DNA of 64,000 nt from Bacteroidales bacterium UBA4772 (GCA_002403305.1 DHHM01000001.1:1-64000); one strand, 5' to 3'; shown: positions 42,203 through 51,839, counted from the first letter of the stretch. A program made the numbers and translations. Notes: generated by a model not told the origin, from the letters alone.

Positions 42203-44218
42203 TTATTCTTCGACCATTTTCAAGAACTCATCCTCGCTGACCAGGGGCACACCAAGGTCAGTGGCCTTTGCCCGCTTCGCCGGTCCCATGTCGCTCCCGG
42301 CGATTATGAACGAGGTGTTTCCTGACACTGACGAGCTAATCTTGCCGCCGGCAGCCTCAACGGCCTCCTTCAGCTGGTCTCTGGTGAAGTTTTTGAAGGT
42401 GCCGCTTATCACTACTCTCTTTCCTTCCAGCGGCCCGCCTGAGGCCGCTCTCTGTATGGCGCCGCCGAATCTCATGCCGGCGGCTCTCAGCCTGCTGATG
42501 GTCTCAATGTTGTCCGGATCGGCAAAATACTCCCTGACACTGGCGCTTATGCGCGGCCCTATCTCCGGCAGATCAGTCAGCTCCTCGTCGGTTGCCTTCA
42601 TCAGAGCATCGATGTCAGTAAAACCGGAAGCCAGGACCCTGGCCACTGTCTCACCCACATGCCTGATACCCAGCGCAAAGAGTTTCCTGTGCCATGGTGC
42701 GGAGAGAGATGAGTTAAGCTCTGCGAGGATATTGGAGGCTGATTTGTCTCCCAGCCTGTCAAGTGATGCCAGTTGTTCATGCTTCAGGTAATACAGGTCG
42801 GCCATGTTGCGCACCAGCCCGCTCCTGTACAGGAGCTCGACGGTCTCTTCTCCCAGCCCGTCAATATCCATGGCCTTGCGTGATACAAAGTGAATTATGC
42901 GTCCTGTGATCTGGGGCGGACAGTGAAGATAGTCGGGACAGTAGTGATTTGCCTCACCCTCATTGCGCACCAGCGGCGTACCGCACTCGGGACACTCCTG
43001 CGGGAAGATCACAGCCTCCGATCCCGGCAGACGGCTGAAGGTATCCACCCCCACAATCTTGGGGATGATCTCACCGCCCTTCTCCACCGTGACGGAATCA
43101 CCATAATGAAGACCCAGCAGCTCAATCTGGTCGCTGTTATGGAGTGAGGCACGCTTAACCGTGGTGCCGGCCAGGAGCACAGGCTCCAGGTTTGCTACGG
43201 GAGTGACATTGCCGGTCCTGCCTACCTGGAAGTCGACTGACAGAAGCCTGGTGACCGCCTGCTCTGCTGCATACTTGAAGGCTATGGCCCAGCGCGGCGA
43301 CTTGGCAGTGACGCCCAGAATCCCCTGGGCCGCCAGTGAATTCACCTTTATAACCACACCGTCAGTATCATAGGGCAGTCTCTTCCTCTCATCCTCCCAG
43401 AGCCTGAGAAAGCTGATTACCTCATCCATCCCTCCGCAGAGCTGTATGATGTCAGGAGTGCGGAATCCCCAGGAACGGGCTGCCATGATGTTGTCATAGT
43501 GGTTGTCCGCAGGAAGCTCTTTTCCCAACAGATAGTAAAGGAAGCAATCAAGAGGTCGCGATGCCACCATACGCGGATCAAGCAGCTTGAGCGTGCCTGC
43601 GGCTGCATTGCGGGGATTGGCAAAGAGAGGCTCACCAAGAGCCTGGCGCGCAGCATTCATCTCCTCAAAGCCCTTCCGGGGCAGGTATATCTCACCCCTG
43701 ACGGCAAAGGAGGCAGGAATCCCCGTTCCGGAGACCCTGACGGGTATGCTCCTGATGGTTCTTACATTGACGGTGACATCATCACCCACCGTGCCGTCAC
43801 CCCTGGTGACAGCACGTACCAACAGTCCGTTTTCATATGTGAGACTGATGGATACACCGTCATACTTGAGCTCACAAACGTACTGAGGTTCATAACCCAG
43901 CGTACGGCTGACCCGTGCACCGAATTCCGTCACCTCCTCAATACTGTAGGTGTTGCCCAGCGACAGCATGGGCCAGGAATGCTCTGACTGAAGAAACTCT
44001 GCGGTGAGATCACTGCCTACCCTCATCGTGGGAGAGTCCGGCGTCACCAGCTGCGGAAACTTCTTCTCCAGCGCCTGCAGCTCATTGAGAAGCAGATCAA
44101 ATTCAAAGTCGGTGATAATGGGTTGATTAAGAACATAATACCTGTGGTTATGTTCATCTATTGTTTTCCTGAGCTCCCTGGCTCTTTTCCTTGCATCGGC
44201 AAGCTTCATCGTTGGCAT
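42203..44218 (-). CDS. ligA: NAD-dependent DNA ligase LigA
   Basis: Replicative ligase, 671 residues, complete. The adenylation Lys is in VCELKYDGVSISLTY (KxDG); AVRGEIYLPRKGFEEMN, GVVIKVNSLAAQ and RWAIAFKYAAEQAVT are further nucleotidyltransferase motifs. The OB fold is followed by a four-Cys zinc finger (CPECGTP ... YCPDYLHCPP), helix-hairpin-helix repeats (DIDGLGEETVELL, ALGIRHVGETVARVLAS, LTDLPEIGPRISASV) and a C-terminal BRCT domain (GKRVVISGTFKNFTRDQLKE). It starts 21 bp after the radical SAM gene stop, so it may be part of the same transcript, but its function is unrelated. Confidence 0.98.
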   Translation of the reverse strand: MPTMKLADARKRARELRKTIDEHNHRYYVLNQPIITDFEFDLLLNELQALEKKFPQLVTPDSPTMRVGSDLTAEFLQSEHSWPMLSLGNTYSIEEVTEFGARVSRTLGYEPQYVCELKYDGVSISLTYENGLLVRAVTRGDGTVGDDVTVNVRTIRSIPVRVSGTGIPASFAVRGEIYLPRKGFEEMNAARQALGEPLFANPRNAAAGTLKLLDPRMVASRPLDCFLYYLLGKELPADNHYDNIMAARSWGFRTPDIIQLCGGMDEVISFLRLWEDERKRLPYDTDGVVIKVNSLAAQGILGVTAKSPRWAIAFKYAAEQAVTRLLSVDFQVGRTGNVTPVANLEPVLLAGTTVKRASLHNSDQIELLGLHYGDSVTVEKGGEIIPKIVGVDTFSRLPGSEAVIFPQECPECGTPLVRNEGEANHYCPDYLHCPPQITGRIIHFVSRKAMDIDGLGEETVELLYRSGLVRNMADLYYLKHEQLASLDRLGDKSASNILAELNSSLSAPWHRKLFALGIRHVGETVARVLASGFTDIDALMKATDEELTDLPEIGPRISASVREYFADPDNIETISRLRAAGMRFGGAIQRAASGGPLEGKRVVISGTFKNFTRDQLKEAVEAAGGKISSSVSGNTSFIIAGSDMGPAKRAKATDLGVPLVSEDEFLKMVEE

Positions 44219-44239
44219 GCTACGGTAAATAATAATCTG

Positions 44240-45364
44240 TCAGCTCCATCTGCCCGGGATCACGGTTCCGCAACTGCACCTTCCGTTTCTGATCTCATCA
44301 GTGACGATCCTGAAACCACTCCTGTCAATCAGCTTCTTCCCGCATGACGGACAGAATGTATCGTCATGACCTGAGCCCGGCACGTTGCCCATGTATACGA
44401 AATTAATACCTTCATCATGTGCAATCTTCACAGCGGTTTCCAGTATCTTAATCGGGGTGGGAGGCAGGTGTTCAAGCTTGTATTGGGGATGAAAACGGCT
44501 GAAATGCAGTGGCGTGTCGGCAAAACCATTGTCATGCAGCCACCTGCTCATCTCCCTTATCTCCCCCGGCTTGTCGGTCCAGCCCGGAATAACAAGATTC
44601 GTGATCTCAAGCCAAACGCCCTCATCGCGGTATACCCTGAGGGCATCGAGGACTGGCTCGAGCCTGCCCCCGGTAAGCTTGAGATATGTGCTGTCGCTGA
44701 ACGATTTAAGATCGATGTTGGCGCCGTCGATATGCCTGCACAGATCTTTGAGAGGCTCCTTGTTTATATACCCGTTTGAAACCATTATGTTCCTGACGCC
44801 TTTCCCGTGCGCAACCCTGGATGTTTCATAAACATACTCATAGAAGGTGACCGGCTCGGAGTAGGTGTAGGCTATGCTTTTGCATCCTCCGGCAATGGCC
44901 CGTGAAACTACATCCTCCGGGGGCATGTCGAAGTTTTTTGTCTTGTTGGGTGAGATTTGCGAGATGGTCCAGTTCTGGCAGTTCAGGCAGGCAAAGTTGC
45001 AGCCGGCTGTTGCGATTGAGAAGACAGATGTGCCCGGGAGGAAGTGATACAGCGGTTTCTTCTCCATGGGATCAATATTGGCTGCACAGGGATTGCCGAA
45101 AGCCATGGTGTACAGTTTTGACCTCCTTGCCACCCTGTTACGGCAGTCGCTCACCTCGCCCTCCTTAAGGGTGCACTCATTGGGGCATATCAGGCAGACG
45201 ACACCACGTGGACTCTGCTGCTGGTGCATGGCCAGTCTCTCATGTGATGCCGGACCGGTGGCCTGCAGCGGAAGAGGAGTGATCATCCCGGCAGCAACGG
45301 CGAGAGAACCCTTGCGGGTAAAGTCCCTCCTCGTTATCTTCTTTCCTTTCGCGGTGGCTGACAT
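44240..45364 (-). CDS. amrS: AmmeMemoRadiSam-system radical SAM enzyme with Tat signal
   Basis: Radical SAM enzyme of the AmmeMemoRadiSam type, product unknown. The cluster motif is AGCNFACLNCQNW (C122, C126, C129, CxxxCxxC). A second set of cysteines precedes it (C57, C60, C64, C74 in VVCLICPNECTLKEG and SDC), and the C-terminus has a zinc-ribbon-like FCPSCGKK ... RCSCG. The N-terminus reads ITRRDFTRKGSLAVAAGMIT, a good twin-arginine export signal (R12, R13), so the folded enzyme with its cluster may be exported, which is exceptional for this superfamily. Its gene follows the membrane protein gene by 26 bp and precedes ligA. Family call is strong; export is inference. Confidence 0.9.
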   Translation of the reverse strand: MSATAKGKKITRRDFTRKGSLAVAAGMITPLPLQATGPASHERLAMHQQQSPRGVVCLICPNECTLKEGEVSDCRNRVARRSKLYTMAFGNPCAANIDPMEKKPLYHFLPGTSVFSIATAGCNFACLNCQNWTISQISPNKTKNFDMPPEDVVSRAIAGGCKSIAYTYSEPVTFYEYVYETSRVAHGKGVRNIMVSNGYINKEPLKDLCRHIDGANIDLKSFSDSTYLKLTGGRLEPVLDALRVYRDEGVWLEITNLVIPGWTDKPGEIREMSRWLHDNGFADTPLHFSRFHPQYKLEHLPPTPIKILETAVKIAHDEGINFVYMGNVPGSGHDDTFCPSCGKKLIDRSGFRIVTDEIRNGRCSCGTVIPGRWS

Positions 45365-45390
45365 TGGTGTATCAGTTACGGATCATAAAA

Positions 45391-47808
45391 CTAATGCTTA
45401 ATCACCACTGATGCAACAATACCAGAAACTAAAATGAGAGCTGCGAGAACGAAACAGGAGCCGGCAGTGCCTGCAAGAGGCACAACAGTGGTGGCAACGG
45501 TGAGATAACCCAGCGCGGCACCTGCAAGGTCTGAAGCATACACCGAACCGGTTGCTCCCCCGGCCCCGGATGTTGTGAGGATCCTGTAAACCGCACCTGT
45601 AACGAAACCTGCCACCGGAAGAATCAGAAAGATCACCGCTATAACCGTCCGGGGTGTTGCCGTAACCAGCGAGGGGCTCAGAAGCCCTGCGGCAAGATAA
45701 AGAGCCGCCAGTATCAACGTGCAGACTGAGAGTCTGGTCAGGGACAGTCGGTGACCTTGTGCCGCTCCGGCCGCCAGTCCCGCCATCAGCAGCGTCAGTA
45801 TGATCGCTGACAGAATATAGATGTTGCCCACAGCGATCTGCAGGATGAATATCATTATCATGCCAAATCCTGCCAGCGCAGCTGACGAGGTGAACATCAT
45901 GAGACCTCCCCGGCGCGTGAAAAGAAACGGAATCAGAAGTGAAATGGCGAGCAATAATATCATCTCTCCGCTGTTGCCCATTCTCTCCAGTGAAAGAATG
46001 TTAGCAAAGAGCGATGATACAGGCCTGAGGGCACTGTTCATGCCTGCCTCCCTGTCAACCTGCAGGATTATCTGTTCACTTCTCATCCTTATCTCTCCGT
46101 CATCGAGATAGTCGCTGTTGACATAACTGTTTTCCAGTGAGCGCGATCCTGACAGACGCGATATAGCTGTGGTCACCGGATAATCGGAGGCCACGGTGTA
46201 AAGAGCAGAGCCGGGTATTACCGCTATGTGGGTAAAAACCTCGTTAAGGGCATTGTAGAGAGGGGAGAAGCTCTTCCGGTAACTTTCCGGAGAATAATTG
46301 TAATAGGGCATGGGAGTGCACAGAAAGATACCTTCCTCAGACAGATGCTCCTTTACCAATCTGAAATATTCAACTGTATAGAACCTGTTGACCGAGAGGG
46401 TTGAGGGTGGAGGTATCAGCTGCACCACAGCATCATACACCTCCTCATCATCTCTCATCTCTGTGATTGGGTCATTCCCCACCACGGTCACCTTCATGCC
46501 TCCGGTAACAGTGTCACGGGCGCCCTCAGCAATGATGACACCAGGGTCATGTTCCAGGTATATCAGCTCTTTGATATTATACTTCTCAAGCTCGGGCAGA
46601 TGCTTCCGGAGACCTCCGGAGATCAGCATAACCTTTTCATAGTTTTCCCTCTGAAGCAGTGCATAGTGAATGTTCTCCTCCCTGCTGACAACGTCGCTGC
46701 TGAAAAAGAGCGGCCTGTGATCATAAAAGACGGTTTGCTCCCCACCGTATATGGCAGTGGTGATGTTGCCAAACGGTGTGTCAGTGCTCTTAACGGTCGT
46801 GACCCCGCGCAGGAGAAGGCTTCTTGCAGGCAGATCAGGATTTGCGATCATTATCAGGATCGCCAGGGGTATGAGTGAAATCATCGATATCCTTGCTGCC
46901 CTGACAGGATATCCGAGCAGGGTCACTGAAACAACGGCGGCAAGCAGCAGTATCAGACTATAGAGCTCGTAGTTAGGTACGTGAAGGGTTACAGTCATTG
47001 CCGTAAGCACCCCGGCTGCCACCGACCCGGCGGTCTCAACGCCGAAGCTGCCTCCGGGAGCCAGGCCTGAGGAGGCCTTCCTGATGACGGAGAGCCTGAT
47101 GAAAACCAGTGATGCGATGAAGGTAACAGGGGCAATACTGACCGCAAGTATGCCTGCTATCTGCAGCAGTGTGGCTGTCTCGCCGCGGTTGAGGAGAAGG
47201 ATGTTCATCAGTATGAAGGCGACAGGCGCCAGCGCCGTCGCGGCAAGCAGTGTCCAGATCATCCTTCTCACCTCAGTTATCCGCGACCTGTTGCCTGCAA
47301 TGGCACCGGCAGAGGCGATGATCAGCCAGATCCACAGGAACAGTGCAGCCGACACTTCTGTTCCGCCACCCAGTATCACCGCCTCGCGCATCATGATAAA
47401 CTGCGACGATGAGCTGACAAAGCCGGTGAGAAGGAGAAGCATGGATGAACGCTTCATCGGAATCAGGTCCGGGGAGTCACCTTCAAAGACAACCTCGCTG
47501 CGGCTGCCTTTGCCAAAATAGTATCTGAGATTACGCACAAGATGAATGACGACCACAAAGGTCATCGAAATACCGGCTTCAACATGCCAGTTCAGCAGCT
47601 GATCATAAAACGGTATGTCCCACCTGTAGGTTATCTTCAGGGCCATAAAGAGGCCAAGAAGCCCCGTCATCGTGAAAACTACGAGCAACACCCAGTTCCA
47701 GATGCGGCGGTGCGATTGCCTGGCGGTGAACCCTGTTGAAGAGAGGTATAGCGTGTAGAGATAGAATGCCAGGACTGTCAGTCCTATGGGAATGACATGG
47801 TATGTCAT
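45391..47808 (-). CDS. Polytopic membrane protein with spermidine-synthase-like domain
   Basis: An 805-residue membrane protein. Two to three N-terminal helices resemble cytochrome b561/DUF4405 proteins: HRRIWNWVLLVVFTMTGLLG then LLNWHVEAGISMTFVVVIH, with histidines spaced as possible haem ligands. Next come about seven helices (about 120-320), a soluble spermidine-synthase-like Rossmann domain (about 340-560: VMLISGGLRKHLPELEKY, ELIYLEHDPGVI, FYTVEYFRLVKEHLSEEGIF) and a second set of about seven helices. The acidic residues expected in the aminopropyltransferase active loop are replaced by QLIPPPSTL, so true polyamine synthesis is doubtful. Its start overlaps the Memo-AMMECR1 stop (4 bp). 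It probably anchors or feeds the exported radical SAM system. Confidence 0.75.
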   Translation of the reverse strand: MTYHVIPIGLTVLAFYLYTLYLSSTGFTARQSHRRIWNWVLLVVFTMTGLLGLFMALKITYRWDIPFYDQLLNWHVEAGISMTFVVVIHLVRNLRYYFGKGSRSEVVFEGDSPDLIPMKRSSMLLLLTGFVSSSSQFIMMREAVILGGGTEVSAALFLWIWLIIASAGAIAGNRSRITEVRRMIWTLLAATALAPVAFILMNILLLNRGETATLLQIAGILAVSIAPVTFIASLVFIRLSVIRKASSGLAPGGSFGVETAGSVAAGVLTAMTVTLHVPNYELYSLILLLAAVVSVTLLGYPVRAARISMISLIPLAILIMIANPDLPARSLLLRGVTTVKSTDTPFGNITTAIYGGEQTVFYDHRPLFFSSDVVSREENIHYALLQRENYEKVMLISGGLRKHLPELEKYNIKELIYLEHDPGVIIAEGARDTVTGGMKVTVVGNDPITEMRDDEEVYDAVVQLIPPPSTLSVNRFYTVEYFRLVKEHLSEEGIFLCTPMPYYNYSPESYRKSFSPLYNALNEVFTHIAVIPGSALYTVASDYPVTTAISRLSGSRSLENSYVNSDYLDDGEIRMRSEQIILQVDREAGMNSALRPVSSLFANILSLERMGNSGEMILLLAISLLIPFLFTRRGGLMMFTSSAALAGFGMIMIFILQIAVGNIYILSAIILTLLMAGLAAGAAQGHRLSLTRLSVCTLILAALYLAAGLLSPSLVTATPRTVIAVIFLILPVAGFVTGAVYRILTTSGAGGATGSVYASDLAGAALGYLTVATTVVPLAGTAGSCFVLAALILVSGIVASVVIKH

Positions 47809-49319
47809 TTATCACCCTTTTCGCCGAAGACGTAGGCTTCGTAGACAAATATCTCACAGTTTTTGTCTTTCCATCCGTCCCAGCCGATACCTGCCTTGTC
47901 ACGTGCACAGTAACCCAGGAACTGTTCAGCATTCCATCCTCTTTCGGAGGCAACCTGCGGGAGGAGCGTGCCTGTTCTCATGCCGTGCTTCAGATAGATG
48001 CCGTGTGTTCCGATCTTTATCTCGTCTGCCCGCCTGACCTTGCTCATCGGTCCCAGTACAGATATCTCAAGCTCTGTCAGCGGGTACTCTGCAGCTGTCA
48101 GCGCCGGGAACCTGGGGTCACCGAACGCCGCCTCCACAGCCATCTGACCTATGACCTCCCATAGAGGTTCTGATGAGGTGAAGCGGCCAATGCAACCTCT
48201 CAGCTCACCCCTTTTCGTTATCGTGACGAAGGCTCCCAGCGGCTCCCGGAGACGGGGAGTGATCTTCGAGGGGTCCACGGCATCGGGAGACCGTCCATGG
48301 AGCCTTGCAGAGATGGCATCACGGGCGATGGCCAGCAAGGTGCTCTTCTCTCCAGCGGTGAGCAGGAACTTTTCTCCAGACCCGGATGGCTTCTCTGACG
48401 CAACACTCTTTTTCTCCACCACGATGGCATTGTAACCTACCACCTCATCCCTGCTGCCGTGCGGCGAGTCACCGGAATTGGTGTAACCGGCCTTCCGGTA
48501 CGATAGCTCTGCCTGCCCTTCAGTCAGATAGAGAAGCACGAGTCCTGCCGGCCAACCACACATTGCCGTCACCAGATTGTCGGTGCCGGACGACTCGATG
48601 GCTTTGACAGTTTTCAAAAAGTTGTAAGGGTCACCCTTGATGATGGCTTCACCGGTGAGCCTGTCAACCCTGCGGGCATCGTCATATGAGGGATAGTGGG
48701 AGAAGTCGCTGCTGATGACGAATAGGTTACGGTCGTTGAACCATGGCTGCAGCCCCCTGGCCACAGCCTTGAGAACGGTGGTGTTCCGTGTGCCGATAAG
48801 GATGGGCACAACTGCAGGCTGATGGTCAAAATGATACTGTATGAAGGGAAGCTCCACCTCCAGAGAGTGCTCGGGACCATGGGCGTCATCATGCTCAATG
48901 AACCACCTGTTGGTTGCCCTGAGCTTCTCTCCCGCCTCCCGGTTGACCTTTATCTTTCCCAGTGGAGTAACCATGTCACCGGAGGTAAATACCGCCGCAC
49001 CCTCGAAGGCATACCTGTGGCTTACTCCTATAAGAAAAATATTGTTGTAGACAGCCCCTGAAGGCACGGCAGCAAAACCCGCAGCAGCTGTGCGTCCCGA
49101 AAAAACATAGCCGGCATGCGGCACAATCAGCGCCCTGACCCTTACCCCCGGCCGCGGAGCGCCGGCCTTCGCAAAACAAGCTGCGAGCTCATTACGGAGA
49201 GTACCAACCGCGGCAGGATAAAAGCTGCCGGATACGGCAGGTTGCCTGTCATAACCCTGTCCGAATATTTTCATAGGCGATAGTATTAACGCAACCAGAA
49301 TTATACCAACAGTCTTCAT
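47805..49319 (-). CDS. amrBA: Exported Memo-AMMECR1 fusion (AmmeMemoRadiSam B and A)
   Basis: A 504-residue fusion of two proteins that are usually separate. Residues 1-21 (MKTVGIILVALILSPMKIFG) are a Sec signal, so the protein is extracytoplasmic. The Memo domain (about 25-300) keeps residues matching the metal site of human Memo1: H68 in PHAGYVFSG, H101 in IGVSHR and C254 in MCGWPAG, plus SSDFSHYP (D205, H208). The AMMECR1 domain (about 320-500) has the hallmark GELRGCIGRF (371-380), AAFGDPRFPALTAAE and YLKHG. Memo proteins are related to class III dioxygenases and redox metal binding; AMMECR1 has no known activity. It heads the operon with the membrane protein and radical SAM genes. The symbol is descriptive. 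Confidence 0.92.
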   Translation of the reverse strand: MKTVGIILVALILSPMKIFGQGYDRQPAVSGSFYPAAVGTLRNELAACFAKAGAPRPGVRVRALIVPHAGYVFSGRTAAAGFAAVPSGAVYNNIFLIGVSHRYAFEGAAVFTSGDMVTPLGKIKVNREAGEKLRATNRWFIEHDDAHGPEHSLEVELPFIQYHFDHQPAVVPILIGTRNTTVLKAVARGLQPWFNDRNLFVISSDFSHYPSYDDARRVDRLTGEAIIKGDPYNFLKTVKAIESSGTDNLVTAMCGWPAGLVLLYLTEGQAELSYRKAGYTNSGDSPHGSRDEVVGYNAIVVEKKSVASEKPSGSGEKFLLTAGEKSTLLAIARDAISARLHGRSPDAVDPSKITPRLREPLGAFVTITKRGELRGCIGRFTSSEPLWEVIGQMAVEAAFGDPRFPALTAAEYPLTELEISVLGPMSKVRRADEIKIGTHGIYLKHGMRTGTLLPQVASERGWNAEQFLGYCARDKAGIGWDGWKDKNCEIFVYEAYVFGEKGDK

Positions 49320-49381
49320 GAAACAGCTGTTACAACCTGTAAAGTTAAACCAAAAACCGGTAAAAAACGAGGAAGTGGCGA

Positions 49382-49840
49382 TCAGACAAGAACGATATTC
49401 TCCTTCAGGGTGTTACCGTCATCATCTATGCCATAGAGCCTGATACCCACACTGCAGGTGGCATCAGCAGTGACATCCAGAAACGGAGAAAGGGATTCCC
49501 TTACATCTTCCTCACCCATCGAGTCATACTCCTCAATGTCAAAGTAAAGATGAACAAAAAGTATATGATCGTTCTTTTTAATCTTGGTCAGTGCCTTCAG
49601 TATCTTACCCATCCAGATGACCGAAGAGGTGTTGAAGTAATCGACGTTGAACTTCAGATTTGTACTCTCTGCAGGATTCTTTGCATACTCAGCCGCCCAC
49701 TTGTACAAGGGCTCAAAGAAGCCAGATGCATTCTCCGGTAACGATTTGCCGGTAAATGAAAGATTCCCGGTGCCCGCAACAAAACTAACCTGCGGTGTTT
49801 TTGAGCTAGCCTCTACCTTAATATCCTTAAGTTTTACCAT
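49382..49840 (-). CDS. siaC: SiaC-family regulatory phosphoprotein (DUF1987)
   Basis: A 152-residue single-domain protein of the SiaC/DUF1987 family. In Pseudomonas, SiaC is a partner-switch protein phosphorylated on a Thr by the kinase SiaB and dephosphorylated by SiaA. The target Thr is conserved here in VDYFNTSSVIWMGKILKAL (T71). FTGKSLPENASGFFEPLYKW and the C-terminal KENIVLV are also typical. No siaA or siaB gene lies in the window, so the partners must be elsewhere. It is transcribed away from argS, with a 211-bp shared region that holds AT-rich sequence and the argS promoter. Confidence 0.9.
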   Translation of the reverse strand: MVKLKDIKVEASSKTPQVSFVAGTGNLSFTGKSLPENASGFFEPLYKWAAEYAKNPAESTNLKFNVDYFNTSSVIWMGKILKALTKIKKNDHILFVHLYFDIEEYDSMGEEDVRESLSPFLDVTADATCSVGIRLYGIDDDGNTLKENIVLV

Positions 49841-50024
49841 AGTATCGTAGTCGTTTCCTTCCCTGTAACGCTTTATTGCCCCAATAGAACATGATAAAGG
49901 TAACCCGTTTTTTTAGAAGGTTATTTCGTATTCGTCAAAAAATAGTAACCAGTTATCAACTTTTTTAAACAATTTATCCAACTGTTGTCTCATTCTTTCA
50001 GGCAGTTCGTTCAGAATGAAATAT

Positions 50025-50032
50025 TATCTTTG
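50025..50032 (+). promoter_or_regulatory. Candidate -7 promoter box of argS
   Basis: TATCTTTG matches TAnnTTTG and lies 19 bp upstream of the argS ATG at 50052. It overlaps a longer in-frame start, which is therefore rejected. Confidence 0.5.
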
Positions 50033-50051
50033 CAGCCATAATTCAACGAGA

Positions 50052-51839
50052 ATGGAAAACCTGCTCAGGAAGGGAGTACGCGAGGCTGTCAGAGAGATCT
50101 GGGGAACGGATGTGACGGATGACATGCTGCAGATACAGAAGACGAGAAAGGAATTTGCCGGTGACCTCACACTGGTAGCCTTTCCGCTGGCCCGTGTATC
50201 GCACAGCTCACCTGAAAAGACTGCCGGCGAGATAGGCCGATGGCTCGCTGCAAATATCAGTGCAGTAGGTGATTATAATGTCATAAAGGGTTTCCTGAAT
50301 GTAACGATAGCTTCTTCCCAATGGGCAAAACGGCTGGAGAACATATCTGCAGCTGAAAATTACGGTTTCCTGGAAGCGGAATCCGGTTCTGCCATGGTCG
50401 TGATCGAATACTCCTCACCCAACACCAACAAGCCCCTTCACCTTGGACATATCAGGAACAACCTTCTGGGCTTCTCACTCTCAAGAATTTGCAGTGCAGC
50501 AGGCAACAGGGTGATCCGAACCAATATTGTCAACGACCGCGGTATTCACATCTGCAAGTCGATGCTGGCGTGGCAGATGTTCGGTAACGGTGAGACACCC
50601 GATACAACCGGTAAGAAGGGAGATCACCTTGTGGGCGATTACTATGTGCTGTTCGAACAGAAATTACGTGAACAGTCAGAACAGCTCGTCGCCGGCGGCA
50701 TGACACCCGAAGAGGCCAGGGAAAACGCCCCGTTGATGAAGAAGGCAAGAGAGCTTCTTCTCAAATGGGAGGCGGGAGACCCGGATACGGTTGAGCTGTG
50801 GAAAAGGATGAATTCCTGGGTCTATGAGGGTTTTGATGTTACCTATAAAGACCTGGGCGTGGAGTTCGACAGAATATATTACGAGTCAGATACATATAAG
50901 ACAGGCAAAGAGCTGGTGCTGCAGTCACTGGAGAAGGGGGACCTGGTCAGGAGGGATGACGGCTCTGTATGGATAGACCTTACCGCCGACAACCTGGACC
51001 AGAAACTGCTGCTGCGCTCTGACGGCACCGCCGTCTACATGACACAGGACCTCGGAACGGCTGTGTTACGTTTTTCCGACTATCACTTTGACCGGCATAT
51101 TTACGTTGTGGGAAATGAACAGAACTACCACTTTCAGGTACTGGCACTGACACTTCTGAGGATGGGCTACCGGTGGGCAGAAGGACTGCATCATTTCTCC
51201 TACGGCATGGTTGAACTGCCTGAAGGCAAAATGAAATCAAGGGAAGGGAAAGTGGTTGATGCCGATGACCTGATTGAGGAGATGACAGCTACAGCCACCG
51301 AAATGTCAAGGGAGCTGGGTAAACTGGAGGGTTACAGCGAGAGCGAAAGGATGAATATCTGCAGGCAGATTGGATTGGGTGCCCTCAAATACTTCATCCT
51401 CAAGGTTGACCCAAAAAAGAATATGACCTTTAACCCGGCGGAATCAATAGACTTCAACGGCAATACCGGCCCCTTCATCCAGTACACCTATGCCCGCATC
51501 CGGTCAGTGATGAAAAAGGCCGAAGAGACAGGCGCCGGACAGGGCGACAGGGACTGCAGTGATGTGACACCCAACCTGAAGGAGATCAGTGTCATAAAAC
51601 TGCTGAACGACTTCCCCTCGCTGGTCGTTGAAGCAGCAGAAGAGCTCAGTCCGGCACTGATAGCCAATTATTGTTATGAGCTGGCAAGAGAGTTCAACCA
51701 GTTCTATCATGATTATTCAATCCTCGGCGAGGAGGATAAAAAGATACGCGACTTCAGACTGAAACTCACCGGAGTGACAGGGAGAGTAATCGAAAAAGGA
51801 CTCTGGCTGCTGGGGATTGAAGCGCCGGAAAGAATGTGA
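50052..51839 (+). CDS. argS: Arginyl-tRNA synthetase
   Basis: Class I synthetase charging tRNA-Arg, 595 residues. The HIGH-type motif is SPNTNKPLHLGHIRNN, the KMSKS-type motif is GKMKSREGKVV, and VNDRGIHICKSMLAWQMFG and YTYARIRSV are typical of ArgRS. The additional N-terminal ArgRS domain (about 1-90) and C-terminal anticodon-binding domain (PALIANYCYELAREFNQFYH ) are complete. Start at the ATG after the promoter box. Followed by ffh after 21 bp, likely cotranscribed. Confidence 0.98.
   Translation: MENLLRKGVREAVREIWGTDVTDDMLQIQKTRKEFAGDLTLVAFPLARVSHSSPEKTAGEIGRWLAANISAVGDYNVIKGFLNVTIASSQWAKRLENISAAENYGFLEAESGSAMVVIEYSSPNTNKPLHLGHIRNNLLGFSLSRICSAAGNRVIRTNIVNDRGIHICKSMLAWQMFGNGETPDTTGKKGDHLVGDYYVLFEQKLREQSEQLVAGGMTPEEARENAPLMKKARELLLKWEAGDPDTVELWKRMNSWVYEGFDVTYKDLGVEFDRIYYESDTYKTGKELVLQSLEKGDLVRRDDGSVWIDLTADNLDQKLLLRSDGTAVYMTQDLGTAVLRFSDYHFDRHIYVVGNEQNYHFQVLALTLLRMGYRWAEGLHHFSYGMVELPEGKMKSREGKVVDADDLIEEMTATATEMSRELGKLEGYSESERMNICRQIGLGALKYFILKVDPKKNMTFNPAESIDFNGNTGPFIQYTYARIRSVMKKAEETGAGQGDRDCSDVTPNLKEISVIKLLNDFPSLVVEAAEELSPALIANYCYELAREFNQFYHDYSILGEEDKKIRDFRLKLTGVTGRVIEKGLWLLGIEAPERM

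Noticed and set aside
49953..49982. Two DnaA-box-like sequences (TTATCAAC and TTATCCAAC) upstream of argS
   Set aside because: Only two imperfect boxes in an AT-rich promoter region, far from dnaA; not enough to call an origin.
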